Assembly (NCBI RefSeq): GCF_037042905.1
Contig: NC_087251.1
Span: 45,532,873-45,596,872, forward strand
DNA: 64,000 nucleotides
DNA from: Lytechinus pictus
Taxonomy: Eukaryota; Echinodermata; Echinoidea; Temnopleuroida; Toxopneustidae
Direction: 5' to 3'
The notes beneath the pieces were generated by a model that had not been told where the DNA came from, searched no databases, and was given only the letters and a program-made list of their open reading frames with translations. This document shows positions 37,001 through 44,942 of the stretch, piece by piece. Position numbers and translations under genes: made by a program. Each line of letters starts with the position of its first letter. Position 1 is the first letter of the stretch.

Positions 37001-39752
37001 AAAAAAAAAAGGGGGAACAAACTCTAAGAAATGATGTTAAAATTCTGCAATAGCTATCTATTCAAAGTGTTATTTGAGGGCTCCAATTATAGGCTTTATC
37101 ATCGAACCATTCAAATTTGAAGGAAAGGGGAGTGTCTCCTTTGCGTCGCTATTATCACCACAATAGAGGCTATACTGCTTGTTTAAGACGACTCGTAATA
37201 TTAGATCCATATTGACCTTTATACTCTCATGTAGGACCTTTAGGTCTAACTATTCTAAAAACGCAAAACTTTAAAGACAATCAGACCAATTAATGCTACA
37301 CAGAGTGAACGCCAATTCAGATCCACCCAATCGGCTGGCAAGAAAAAAAAGGAGAGAAAGAGAAAGGAAGAAAGAAAGTGGGGTTAAAGAAGAATTATTG
37401 TCGACCTATGTTATAATGATAATAATAATGGATGTGTAATGCGCCAAATCCACTCGGCAGGGTGCCCGAGGCGCAGTGAAAGAAAGAAAAACACAGAGAG
37501 AAAAATACAAAGTATGTTATAATATATGAAATTATATTACGTGTATTTTTATTTCAGAACTATTTATGAAACATAATTTGCTTAAATGTTAGTCCCTACT
37601 GGTGCTTGCGTTGTCTGTTTGATGAGATAAATAATCCTGTTTAAGGAGATTAAATGGTTCTAAATCATCCCGTTTCCAAGTCCATAAATATACACCAAAT
37701 ATATTTCCTTGTATTCGGATTTTTCAAAATTATTGTATGTAGTGACATTGATTTTTTTTAATGACTACTACATTTGCCGCATTTAAGGTCTAAATATAAA
37801 ACATTTCCAGTCCGTGCTTACGTTGACATTAGTGCATTGGCCATACAGTGGCGTACCGTGTGTCACGGCATGGGGGGACCAGCAAAAAAAAATGAGTATA
37901 CTAATAGAGGCATTTTAAGGGCAGTGCCATTAAACGGATATGTATATTACTGATAAAAAATAATGCGAGCGCCAAGCGCGAGCTGAAAATCTTTGATATT
38001 CAGACCTAAAAAGGGACACAAGCATTTTTTTGTAATTATGATACGTGCCCGTCTCGCTAAACAATGCAAAACTGCTGAAATGTTTGTATTTATTGACCCC
38101 AAACAGGGACATTTTAAGGACAATAGGCCTATTTTAGGAATCCATATCCATGTACATATCTCAAAAGCTACGTTTCTCTTCCCTTCTCCCTCTTTTTCTC
38201 CTTTTCCCGTTTTTTAAATAATTTGCCAGCCGAGGGGGGGGGGGGGTGCCCCCATGTCCCCCGTAGTCACTCCACTGATTGGTGAGATATGTCTACTCTT
38301 CATGACACGAGCGTAAATCCAGAGGGGGGTGGGGGTATGCATCCCCTCCCCCCACACTTTTCAACACAGAAAAAAAATATTCTTTAATTATCAAATGGTC
38401 AATAACTTTTAGTATGTGGATTTATCTTTAAATGCAGTCAAGGTGCTTAAATTGGCCAAGTTTTTCCATTTTAAAGATGAAAAATTTCTCACTCGGCCGC
38501 TCTGCCCCGCGCTTAATCTAATTTGGCCTTGACAATCACTACGTTTAGCTTATTGCAGAGGTTAATTTATATCCACTGCGTAATGGGAATATGTTTATAA
38601 TAATTCAATTTTTTAATATAAGATTCCAATGACTTTTAAATATGATGATAACTATGGACCTTAAACGAATCAAACATCCTTTAAATATACACTTTCGTGA
38701 ATATGGGGGAGGGGCTGTCATAACTTGGAATCTCTGTGGAAGCGCAGGAATTTTTCACCAAAATATAGGCTCAGTCTTCTTCGTTTCTTCCGAAGAAATG
38801 GCGAAGCATAGCTGGTCACTTTCACTTTCCTCCCCAGGTAAACATTGATTCTACTAATTTTCTTTAATTTGGATTTATTTTCAATTACATTTGAATTGCT
38901 TTCAGATAATTTTGAAATTATTCTGCAACATCTGTCGCAAATGAATTTTTTTGATTTTTGATCTGGTGTCACTTTAATTCCCAATGATTCGACAGCGTCA
39001 GCAGTGGTGTAATCACGGTGATCCAATTTTGCATTCAAAGATCTTCTTTTATTAGGATGATTATTCAAATTACGGTCACAATTACAACACCAGTAGTCAG
39101 CCATAATTACTAAAATGAATTAATGAATCAAATAAAATTACCACCAGCAATCAGCACACCTAACGTTATACATGGCAATATACGAATAAAATAATACGAT
39201 ACGATACACTACACGAAGATAAACGATACTAGTTATAATCGCGATAAATCGAGACATGAAAAAGTTAATAACGATAATGACGTCATTCAAGATGGCAACT
39301 TGCAAGAAAAACCGTCAGGTCAGGTGAAAATGTCTTAGATGACAGATTTCTCAATCATCCAGAGGATTTTTTTCAATAACTCCGGCCCAAGGTATGCAAT
39401 TAGCTTAAGTTATCTATATTACACTGATAATGGAAACCATGAAAATGTCAATTTTGCCTAAAAAAAGTTTTAAATCGCGATCTATAAAACGCTAGTTCAC
39501 TATACGTTGGCTGTAGGTAGGGGCCCCCTCCGCTTCAGTCTATGTATGGTGAGTGAGCCAACGCAGTTCAGCGGAACAACCAAAATACAGAGACTGAAGC
39601 TTTTGGTCTACCTCAGTACCTGAACAGATGCCAGAAGTGGCTGCCATGAAATATTTCCCTTTGCGGAACTGTAGTCTAACATCCTTTGGAGTTTGGCCTC
39701 TCATCATCTCCTGGAAGTTCTTCTGCATATCAGGTGCTCCTGTTGACGTCAT
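13057..39752 (-). CDS. DGLUCY: D-glutamate cyclase, mitochondrial type (complete, 10 coding exons, alternative exon 3)
   Basis: Coding exons (minus): 39752-39620, 33292-33139, exon 3 as 31594-31399 or 30835-30634, 25905-25755, 22340-22221, 20714-20514, 20117-19851, 19298-19041, 13936-13662 and 13194-13057 (TAG). Totals are 1899 or 1893 nt: 632 or 630 residues, versus about 616 in human. Residues 1-253 form the DUF1445-like domain (GCSFSF core, VVSMKPIP, PMHIGDP). Residues 321-632 form the cyclase domain, with GHLLVEDDLLKAALSLSHA, ETDGPPGA, TPRFDHLVAIERAG, GIGDGGNEIGMG and AGVSNWGGYA. The known family reaction is D-glutamate to 5-oxo-D-proline and water, in mitochondria. All splice phases chain. 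The start at 39752 gives TPKDVRLQFRKGKYF, as in bacterial DUF1445 proteins; no clear targeting peptide is visible. Several introns are mostly transposons. Confidence 0.95.
14126..18893. mobile_element. 4.8-kb DNA element with TIR GGGGTGTTGCAAGAAA
   Basis: GGGGTGTTGCAAGAAAGTTA at 14130 is inverted as CTTGCAACACCCC at 18893. The adjoining 170-260 bp at both ends are built from degenerate repeats of TTGCAATTGATTGC and GCGTTCAATCGCAAG type words, on both strands. No target duplication was evident. No transposase was recognised; the interior holds poly(G) runs, a CAGGGATG palindrome (17893-18023) and scattered AT-rich DNA. It is non-autonomous or decayed, inside the DGLUCY intron between exons 8 and 9. 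Confidence 0.65.
19464..19772. repeat. Palindromic MITE interrupted by another MITE
   Basis: The outer element is related to 2214-2384: both contain a stretch like ATGACTGNTGA..CC followed by ACTAAATCAAC, and the right end is TTTATGAAACACCC. A second element at 19548-19707 splits it. Confidence 0.65.
19549..19706. mobile_element. Small TA-flanked MITE, TIR CCTCAGTCA.ATTTGCTCTA
   Basis: CCTCAGTCAAATTTGCTCTA at the left matches TAGAGCAAATGTGACTGAGG at the right. TA flanks both sides, which fits Tc1/mariner-like target choice. The related element at 2214-2384 lacks this insert, so an empty version of the site exists in the window. Confidence 0.65.
20866..21130. repeat. G-tract repeat of the GGGGGGTCC type
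   Basis: Several runs of G8-9 alternate with AAAAG runs and inverted GGTCCCCC ends. It resembles the G-rich repeats at 15585-15660 and 26270-26520. It lies in a DGLUCY intron and is non-coding. Confidence 0.4.
21297..21560 (-). pseudogene. Retroelement 3' UTR fragment with (TGAAA)n tail
   Basis: It begins on the + strand with TTTCATTTCATTTATTTACA, the inverted form of a (TGAAA)n-type tail. A GC-richer hairpin segment follows (GGAGGCTGCTGAAAAGCGGA ... GCAGCCTCC). No coding part was recognised, so the assignment is tentative. Confidence 0.4.
21653..22156. repeat. MITE, second copy of the GGTACTCC family
   Basis: Left GGGGTACTCAAGGCTAGA and right TTTCATCCTGGTGTACCTC are diverged inverted ends. 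The body is similar to 3948-4526 (CAGACAAACA, GCTGATGTCATAT, GGATTGAC). It ends 65 bp from DGLUCY exon 5. Confidence 0.6.
22488..22763. mobile_element. hAT MITE, TIR CAGTGGCGGACC, perfect 8-bp target duplication
   Basis: The ends are CAGTGGCGGACC and GGTCCGCCACTG. The 8-bp duplication ATTGCAGC is perfect at 22480-22487 and 22764-22771. Two palindromes are nested inside: a 75-bp one (22507-22581, GGAGACAA.. / TTGTCTCC) and a GTTTCAT-ended one (22583-22741) with central GATTGGCTG. It is 276 bp with no coding capacity. Confidence 0.88.
22782..24550. mobile_element. Tc1/mariner-like long-TIR element A
   Basis: CAGTGCGTCCCAAAAAAAAC at the left is inverted at the right end (TTTTTTTTGGGACGCACTG), with TA on both sides. 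The inverted arms extend for several hundred bases, covering AAATGGCTGCCAAAT, GGGCAGTGCTCGC and the paired GGGTGGGCTGGAATTAGCC / GGCTAATTCCAGCCCACCC. No transposase frame is present. It lies in DGLUCY intron 4. Confidence 0.85.
24880..25687. mobile_element. Tc1/mariner-like long-TIR element B
   Basis: The ends CAGTGCGTCCCA and TGGGACGCACTG are those of element A, with TA flanks. The arms differ: CGAAACCGAGATTTA.CGATG and ACCATTGTAAAGCTTAGAAT pair with their inverse on the right. It is 808 bp, non-coding, and ends 67 bp from DGLUCY exon 4. Confidence 0.85.
26250..26530. repeat. G/C-tract palindrome
   Basis: GGCCGGAAATCTCTCCCC near 26262 pairs with the inverted GGATTTCCGCCC near 26515. In between are opposing runs (C12-A10 and G15) around ACCCAAAATAGTAGGGGGG and its inverse. 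It is a probable MITE abutting the 5' remnant of the decayed retroelement. Confidence 0.5.
26540..30570 (+). pseudogene. Decayed CR1/L2-like retrotransposon with ORF1 and ORF2 remnants
   Basis: ORF1 remnants include ETSGENTDTIVADIVTKRLG near 26555 and SIVEDLTSRNQKLLAMTRE near 26870-26930. ORF2 starts near 27318. Endonuclease blocks are IAHFNCRSLP, ITETWL, GVVYRPPG and GDFNLD (stop following). RT blocks are NNYRPVSVLNISSKVLE (about 29000), KNQFGFRQGH, GVPQGSILGPLLFVLY (about 29385) and FADD (29480). Frameshifts and stops break it into at least five pieces, and the C-terminal region survives only as fragments. The 3' end is a GAAATGAAATGAAAATG tail at 30537-30570, about 65 bp from DGLUCY exon 3B. 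Confidence 0.85.
30634..30835 (-). CDS. DGLUCY: DGLUCY alternative exon 3B
   Basis: The acceptor is ATCATAG|GACTGA and the donor AAG|GTAGCT. The 202-nt exon encodes TDLGALNVFVNGEFAETVPD, a middle ending in GCSFSFDEALLAGGVPLRNL, then EQKNTNVSMYK. It enters with two borrowed bases and leaves in phase 0, exactly like exon 3A. By hand count about two thirds of residues match exon 3A; the N-terminal third differs most. The GCSFSF core matches bacterial DUF1445 proteins and human DGLUCY (GCSFSLEEAL). Confidence 0.9.
31399..31594 (-). CDS. DGLUCY: DGLUCY alternative exon 3A
   Basis: The acceptor is TTCATAG|AACTGA and the donor AAG|GTATTT. The 196-nt exon encodes TDLSTYCIFNDGKLKEEVPD, then LLKFGDQLNDFCFFYLGCSF, SFDKALLSGGVPLRNLEKGN and VSSFK. 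It is two codons shorter than 3B near the 3' end. Both exons are open throughout with good splice sites, so neither looks like a dead copy. Confidence 0.9.
31672..32770 (-). pseudogene. 5'-truncated non-LTR retroelement fragment
   Basis: The minus strand reads FSHLTYGITVWG (about 32690) and then, in an open stretch 32525-32232, YKFHVAVFMYSIIHNLLP, CYQGPQIWNSLPNHLKDSQ and LNIFKRKYKHALLH. These are the C-terminal part of a CR1/L2-type ORF2. The 3' end carries (TGAATC)n at 31693-31673. The fragment sits in DGLUCY intron 2, next to exon 3A. Confidence 0.8.
34290..34530 (-). pseudogene. Non-LTR retroelement ORF2 C-terminal fragment
   Basis: Minus-strand translation gives KDWNNLPPGIKNLSSTQSFK, then SYLERCHSPEYIAHC. 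This is the typical end of a reverse transcriptase ORF. It is 5'-truncated and nested in the 6.1-kb DNA transposon. Confidence 0.65.
34711..35602. mobile_element. Nested inverted-repeat element, ends ..TATTACCGGACAC
   Basis: ATAGTATAG..TATTACCGGACAC at 34711-34742 matches the inverted GTGTCCGGTAATAGG..CATACTAT at 35562-35602. A second pair, ATCATGATTCCGGACGCGC (34743) and GCGCGTCCGGAATCATGAT (35351), lies inside. No coding capacity, about 890 bp. Confidence 0.65.
35825..36336 (+). pseudogene. RecQ-like helicase N-terminal fragment
   Basis: The second frame (36118-36336) reads FTLKPDQREALQCLEDGRDL and then WVQLPTGHGKSAIFTVFPIW. This is a RecQ-type Q-motif region followed by a Walker A (PTGHGKS). 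It ends after WKSK, where AAG|GTTATT could be a donor or simply decay. The frame upstream (35825-36121) is Ser/Asn-rich and ends in a TGA overlapping the next ATG. No DEAH box, motif III or later helicase motifs were seen in the remaining 3.2 kb, so the gene is truncated. Confidence 0.7.
37425..37485 (-). repeat. SINE-like 3' tail with (ATT)n
   Basis: On the minus strand GGCGCATTACACATCCATTA is followed by TTATTATC repeats. It resembles an interspersed-repeat tail. It is embedded in the 6.1-kb transposon. Confidence 0.4.
37846..38277. mobile_element. hAT-like MITE, TIR CAGTGGCGTACCGTG
   Basis: CAGTGGCGTACCGTG at 37846 pairs loosely with the inverted CAGTGGAGTGAC end at 38277. Opposing GGGGGACC and CCCCCATG blocks lie inside. 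No exact 8-bp duplication is present; ATTGGCCA and ATTGGTGA near the two ends are similar but offset. Nested in the 6.1-kb transposon. Confidence 0.55.
38718..39104 (-). pseudogene. Cys-finger protein N-terminal exon, transposon-encoded
   Basis: The 128-residue frame begins MADYWCCNCDRNLNNHPNKR and has a second cysteine block FICDRCCRIISKL near residue 60. This is a CxxC...CxxC arrangement resembling N-terminal zinc-binding modules of transposases or their host derivatives. It opens about 430 bp inside the right TIR and points inward, as expected for a transposon gene. The rest of the protein was not found. The C-terminal 30 residues are basic and may read past a splice site. Confidence 0.55.
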
Positions 39753-40120
39753 CCTTCAATAATCGTTTCTAAGGCTCAGTGAACCTAGTACTAGTAGTAG
39801 TCTTACTACTCTTGACTGAGCTGAGCGGAGGCCCTGACTGCGGAGCTCGCCGTGCGGAGCTGAGGCTTGAGCGGTGAGGCTGAGATTGGGCTTAATTCGA
39901 ACTTGTGCTGTTCGTTGGTTCGGAAAATGTGTAGGCCTTTACCAAATGAATTATGATCCCTGATATGAGCCGGGCAATTAGCTTAGTTTAACTTTTAGAC
40001 CCGGTTTTCAAGAATATCCTCTCGAATATCCTTCTCCGACCGACCTTGGTTTGTTTCCACTCGCCTCGACAGAGTTTACTACACTGTCATGTGACAAGAC
40101 AAAGTCACATGACCAGTTAC
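39753..40120 (-). promoter_or_regulatory. DGLUCY upstream region with E-box inverted repeat
   Basis: The 70 bases around 39825-39895 are GC-rich (GCGGAG repeats) just upstream of the first coding exon. At 40086-40113, GTCATGTGAC and its exact inverse GTCACATGAC are spaced by 8 nt. This gives two CATGTG/CACATG E-boxes of the TFE/MITF-like type. Regulation is inferred; the start site is unknown. Confidence 0.35.
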
Positions 40121-40212
40121 GCCTATCATCAGGTGACATTTGTTTATCTTTGCGAGATGTTCTTTAATCGGGGCAAAATCGGGGGCAAAATGAATGTTAC
40201 CCCCTTCCCCAT

Positions 40213-40800
40213 CATAAGAAGAAGAGGAAGGAGATAGAGGAAAGAAGGGCTGAGGAGAAGAAGAAGAAGGAGAAAGATAAGAAGAAGAAATAAAAAGGAG
40301 GAGTAGGATGTATGAGAAGGAGAAAGAGAAGAATAAGAACAGAGAAGAATAATTAAGGAGAAGAGGTGAGAGAGAAGCTAGGAGATGAAGGAGCTAGAAT
40401 AAGGAGGATAAGAAGAAGGAAAAAAAAGAGGAGTAGGAGGAGAAGAAGAGGAGGAGGAAGAAGAAGGATAAGAGAGAGGAGAAAGAGAAGGAGAATAAGA
40501 AGAGAAGAATAGGAGGGAAAAGAGGAGGAATATGATTAGGAGAAAGAGAATGGGAGGAGAAAGGGAAGGAGAAGGGAAGGAGAAGGGGAGGAGGAATAAG
40601 ACAAGAAGGAGAAAGAGAAGGAAAATAAGAGGAGTAAGGTATGAGAGGAGAAGATGATGATAAAAAGGGGGAAGAGGAAGAAGAAAACAAATTGAATAAA
40701 AAGGAGGTGAAGAGGATGAACAGAAGGAGAATAATTTAGAAGAGATAGAGTGAAGAAGAGGGAGGAGAAAGTAAACAGGAGTGGAAGAGAAGGGGGACCA
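40213..40800. repeat. ~590-bp polypurine tract upstream of DGLUCY
   Basis: The + strand is almost entirely A and G (AGAAGA, GGAGGA, AAGGAG words) with rare T or C. Part of it (from about 40500) recurs at 47348-47670 through the segmental duplication. Ser/Pro/Phe-rich frames on the opposite strand (40378-40815) are composition artefacts. Confidence 0.85.
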
Positions 40801-41256
40801 GATGTGCACTGACAAAGAGTGTGACTTTGCCTTTCAATTTTTATAGAGCTATGATCTGTTTGTTTATAATGGTATGTTATGACCAGTCATTATTCTTATG
40901 TATAAACAAAACGTCTTCACTTATAAAACAATGAAAGCGTGAAGCATGAGCTGGACTTTTTTTTTTGGGGGGGGGGGGTGTTGAAATAGTGACCTGCAAG
41001 TTGCCAATTCTTGCCTCCTTATTTTCTTCCATTTCTTTTCTTCTTCCTCATATTTTTTTTTGCCTTTCCCTTTTTTTCCCCCTTTTGTTCTTTTTAAACC
41101 TCTGATTTTTTTTGTGGGAGGGGGGGGGGGCAAAATTATATTTTGCCCCCCCCCCACAAAAATATTCCGGCAACAAACAAACCAGGCAGTCAGACCAGCA
41201 TACTCCAAATTCTTGAGTTGTCGGTTGTAATTCTACTGGTTCAAATGTTGAGATGG

Positions 41257-41442
41257 GCTAAGCTGAAAGGCCTTTCAATTTACATCAATGAAAATCTAAC
41301 ACGGAAGCGATCTCAGCTGTTCTGGCAAGTAAAGAAGGGAAACCTCCCGCAAGTCCACAAAGTCTGGACTCAAGACGGAAGAGTAACAGCGATGAATAAG
41401 AGTGTAAAGGACCTCGGAAAACTTGACCAATTGAAGGAATGA
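41257..41442 (+). pseudogene. ORF1 C-terminal remnant of the retrotransposon
   Basis: The frame from the insertion point reads AKLKGLSIYINENLTRKRSQ and LFWQVKKG, then KVWTQDGRVTAM, ending at 41442. The pattern (YINENLT..R..LF ... W..DGRV) is that of the ORF1 C-terminal domain of L1/CR1-type elements. The 5' part was lost on insertion, so this element lacks a full ORF1. Confidence 0.75.
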
Positions 41443-41813
41443 GACAACAATATCAATCAAATTCACTGAACTGTAATACTTGGTCTGCTTGAGCACACAG
41501 GCGAATTCCTGTTTACTATTTGCTTTAAATTGCACTATTAAATATACGATTTGTTTTTAATAACGTTAATCACTAGAACTTGGTTCTTATTTTATTGAAT
41601 ATTTGTATAAAATTACATTCATTACTTACACGTAATACTTTTCACTTGTTTTGAAGTGTGACAATTTACATTTTATTGTTATTGTTGCTGTTGCTATTTT
41701 GCACATATTCGGGTTTTTCATGTATATATATTTGATAATTAAAATGATTAATGTATATAAATTGCTTAGAGTGGAGGAAGTAAAATCTCAACCTAATTTC
41801 AACATAAGATTTA

Positions 41814-44800
41814 ATGATTAAATACCCATGTTCAATTTGTAATAAATCTGTTAAAATAAATCAAAAGGCTTTGTTATGCACTGTATGTTCACAGTGGGTG
41901 CATATAGTTTGTGGCGGGGTCTCAAGAGAGACCTATGATTCAGATGAACTGTTTGAAAATTGGCAGTGCCCGAAATGTATTCTCCAAAGTGTATTACCTT
42001 TTTGGAATGATCCTGATCTATCTACTGAAGTCGTGTATAACTGTAATAATATTTCTGTCGACGCACATGATGATATGTCAACCGAAACTAATGATTTTGC
42101 TCTAAAAGATATTAAAGGTATAAAATTAGCTCATCTTAATGTCAGAAGCATTGTTAATAAAGTTGCTGATTTACAATGTTGGCTGAATAATAACCCTTAT
42201 GATCTACTAGGAGTGTCAGAAACATGGTTAACAAAAGAACATTCTGATAGCTTGATTTCTGTTAAAGGTTATAAGTTTGAGAGGAAGGATAGATGTACTC
42301 ATGGAGGTGGAGTGGGATGTTTTATATCAGAAAATTTATCGTATATAAGGAGATTGGATCTTGAATCTGTTGCCTTAGAAATAATTTGGTTGGAGTTGCA
42401 ACGTAGCAATAGTAGCTCATTATTTATTGGTATATTGTATAGAAAACCGGATAATCATTTAGATTTTTTTGACAGTCTTGAAAGTAATCTTGAGAAATTG
42501 TATACAGTTACAAACAACGTCATCCTTCTTGGTGATTTTAACTGTAATATGCAAACCATAAATAATCTTTCTAGAAAAGTTTCCAGTCTCCTTACTACAA
42601 TGCAAATGACACAGGTTATATCTGAACCCACTAGAATTTCACCACATAGCCAGTCAGTAATCGATTTGGTATGTATTTCTGATGCACTTGTTGACAATAT
42701 TATTAAGTCAGGAGTGCAGTCAGCTGGACTTAGTGATCACTCTGTGATTTTTACTGCAATTAAAGGGAAACATCAATCCCTTTCTCCGAAAATAACTAAA
42801 TGTCGTTCATTCAAGTACTTTGACAGTGAGAAATTTAAAGATGATGTAAGGAAAGTTGATTGGCATGAGTTTTATTCCTGTGGGACTGACGTTGAAAAAT
42901 TGTGGCACTACTTTAAAAACACACTCCTGGACATTTGTGACAGGCATGCCCCCGTGATATCAGTGCGGCAAAAACAAAGAGGGGTACCTTGGATAAATGA
43001 TGATTTTTTGGTGTTAGCACGCGAAAGGGATTATTATCGAAAGCAATTTAGAAAAACTAGATTAATTTATTGGTGGAATAAATTTCAGTTTTCCCGTAAC
43101 AGAGCTAATAACTTGATTAAAAATTTGAAAAAGAAGTATTATCAGGACAAATTTAAGGACTGCGAAAATGACATAAAAAAGAACTGGAACATTTTATCGA
43201 AGCTTATACCTAAGAAAAATAAAACCACGAGTCATGATGTTAAATTAACAATTGATAATGATCAAATACCTAACAATGAAATAGCTCACGTTCTAAACAA
43301 AGCCTTTAATGAAGTCGGCTCAAGGTTGCAAGCCGCTTCGGGTAATTTCTCGAAAGATTTATTAAACAATTTACAAACTCTGTTTATTCCAGATTGTGAA
43401 TTTAAATTTTATGCAATCAAAAAGGAGTATGTTTTGAAAGAACTATTACATATTGATTGTTCGAAAGCGGTCGGAGTAGATGGCATTCACCCTAAGTTTC
43501 TCAAGCTGGCAGCAGAGAGTATAGCTGGCCCTTTAACCCATTTATTTAATGCAACTTTACAAACTAGTGTTATTCCAGAAGATTTTAAAACAGCAAGAAT
43601 TACTCCTGTACATAAGGGAGGATCATTTGATATTGACAATTATAGACCAATTTCTGTGCTTCCAGTCCTGTCCAAAATACTAGAGAGAGCAATACATGAT
43701 AAATTGTATAAGTACTTAAATGTAAATGATCTACTTGCAAATTGTCAGTCTGGCTTCAGACCGTCTTATTCTACTGCCACTTGTCTAACTGAGATTACAG
43801 ACTTTTTGTATGATAAAATGGACCGAAAACATGTTACTGGTGGTATTTTCTTGGACTTACGCAAAGCTTTTGATGTTATTCCTCACAATTTTATACTTGC
43901 AAAACTTAAGTACTATGGTATTACTGGCAATGAATACAACTGGATGGAATCGTATTTAACAGACAGAAGGCAATTTGTAATGATTAACAATTGTCGCAGT
44001 GAATTTTTGAAGATAAAATCAGGTGTCCCACAAGGATCTATACTGGGTCCATTGATATTTTGTATTTTTATTAATGACATGTGTAATTTGAAATTGCATG
44101 TACATTCTAAAATGTCTCTTTATGCTGATGATACCGCCATTTTTAATCACGGTGAATCAATTAAGGAGGTACAAAAGTATTTGCAAGATGATTTTGATTC
44201 AATAAGTAAATGGCTAGACTTAAATAATATGCATTTACACCCGCAAAAAACAAAAGCCATGGTATTTGGTCAAAAGAAAAAGTTGAGGGGTGCTCATTTG
44301 TCAGTGAAATTCAGGAACATACAATTAGAAAATGTAAAAAAGATTAAATACTTAGGTGTCATGCTCGATCCGGGCTTGACTTGGTGCGAACATATTACTA
44401 ATATCGTTTGTAAAATATCTCGGGCAATAGGTTGTGTAAGGCGGATTAAGCACTTACTGTCCTTTGATATTATGAAGAAGCTGTACTTTTCTATGGTTTT
44501 ACCTTACATTGATTACTGTATTACATCTTGGGGAAGCAGTGCAAAAATACATTTAGGTAAGATACAAAAACTTCAAAATAAATATGCCAGAATGCTTTTG
44601 AAAAAAGATTATAATACATCACAAATTTCTTTGTTGCAGTCACTGAAGTGGCAATCAGTAGATCAGCGTATAAAATATCAGTATTGTGTTCTTGTATATA
44701 AAATAATGAATGATTTAGTTCCAAATTATTTAAAACCTTTAGTATGTAAACGGCCCGTGAAATACAGGACACGGTATTCTTTACGATGCCCCCTTCAGCT

Positions 44801-44942
44801 TCCCAAAGCTAGAATTGAACATAAAAGAAAATCTTTCGCATATGTCGGACCCAAATTATTTAATGCACTTCCTTCAAATTTACAAGTTTGTACCTCCTTG
44901 TTAGTTTTTAAAAAATTATGCAAAGCCTTTCATACGAATTGA
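41814..44942 (+). CDS. ORF2: PHD-type finger + AP-like endonuclease + reverse transcriptase
   Basis: Intact 1042-residue frame. Residues about 5-56 form a C4HC3 PHD-like finger (CSICNKSV, LLCTVCSQWVHIVC, WQCPKC). The endonuclease follows (LAHLNVRSI, SETWL, GGGVGCFI, GILYRKP, GDFNC, SDHSV). The reverse transcriptase reads NYRPISVLPVLSKILE, QSGFRPSYST, FLDLRKAFDVIPH, GVPQGSILGPLIF, then YADD. The C-terminus has DYCITSWG and KIQKLQNKYARMLLK. Domain order and motifs place it in the CR1/L2 (Jockey) group. Catalytic motifs for nicking and reverse transcription are present, so it could act in trans although ORF1 is truncated. Confidence 0.92.
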   Translation: MIKYPCSICNKSVKINQKALLCTVCSQWVHIVCGGVSRETYDSDELFENWQCPKCILQSVLPFWNDPDLSTEVVYNCNNISVDAHDDMSTETNDFALKDIKGIKLAHLNVRSIVNKVADLQCWLNNNPYDLLGVSETWLTKEHSDSLISVKGYKFERKDRCTHGGGVGCFISENLSYIRRLDLESVALEIIWLELQRSNSSSLFIGILYRKPDNHLDFFDSLESNLEKLYTVTNNVILLGDFNCNMQTINNLSRKVSSLLTTMQMTQVISEPTRISPHSQSVIDLVCISDALVDNIIKSGVQSAGLSDHSVIFTAIKGKHQSLSPKITKCRSFKYFDSEKFKDDVRKVDWHEFYSCGTDVEKLWHYFKNTLLDICDRHAPVISVRQKQRGVPWINDDFLVLARERDYYRKQFRKTRLIYWWNKFQFSRNRANNLIKNLKKKYYQDKFKDCENDIKKNWNILSKLIPKKNKTTSHDVKLTIDNDQIPNNEIAHVLNKAFNEVGSRLQAASGNFSKDLLNNLQTLFIPDCEFKFYAIKKEYVLKELLHIDCSKAVGVDGIHPKFLKLAAESIAGPLTHLFNATLQTSVIPEDFKTARITPVHKGGSFDIDNYRPISVLPVLSKILERAIHDKLYKYLNVNDLLANCQSGFRPSYSTATCLTEITDFLYDKMDRKHVTGGIFLDLRKAFDVIPHNFILAKLKYYGITGNEYNWMESYLTDRRQFVMINNCRSEFLKIKSGVPQGSILGPLIFCIFINDMCNLKLHVHSKMSLYADDTAIFNHGESIKEVQKYLQDDFDSISKWLDLNNMHLHPQKTKAMVFGQKKKLRGAHLSVKFRNIQLENVKKIKYLGVMLDPGLTWCEHITNIVCKISRAIGCVRRIKHLLSFDIMKKLYFSMVLPYIDYCITSWGSSAKIHLGKIQKLQNKYARMLLKKDYNTSQISLLQSLKWQSVDQRIKYQYCVLVYKIMNDLVPNYLKPLVCKRPVKYRTRYSLRCPLQLPKARIEHKRKSFAYVGPKLFNALPSNLQVCTSLLVFKKLCKAFHTN

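Larger units (their letters stand above)
33492..39610. mobile_element. 6.1-kb DNA transposon with RecQ-like helicase and Cys-finger gene fragments
   Basis: TIRs of about 80 bp start TAGACTAAAAGCTTCGGTCT (33492) and TAGACCAAAAGCTTCAGTCT (39610, inverted). Both share GGTTGTTCCGCTGAACT. A TA at each boundary could be a target duplication; nothing longer was found. Inside, a helicase start is on the + strand (35825-36336) and a Cys-finger protein start on the minus strand (39104-38718). Nested repeats lie at 34290-34530, 34711-35602 and 37846-38277. The element fills about 97% of DGLUCY intron 1. Repbase Academ elements can combine a Cys-rich transposase with a superfamily II helicase (AcademH); I raise that only as a hypothesis. 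Confidence 0.75.

Noticed and set aside
40378..40815. 145-residue Ser/Pro/Phe-rich frame on the minus strand (and the similar one at 47335-47715)
   Set aside because: Antisense of the polypurine tract; low-complexity artefact duplicated with the segment.
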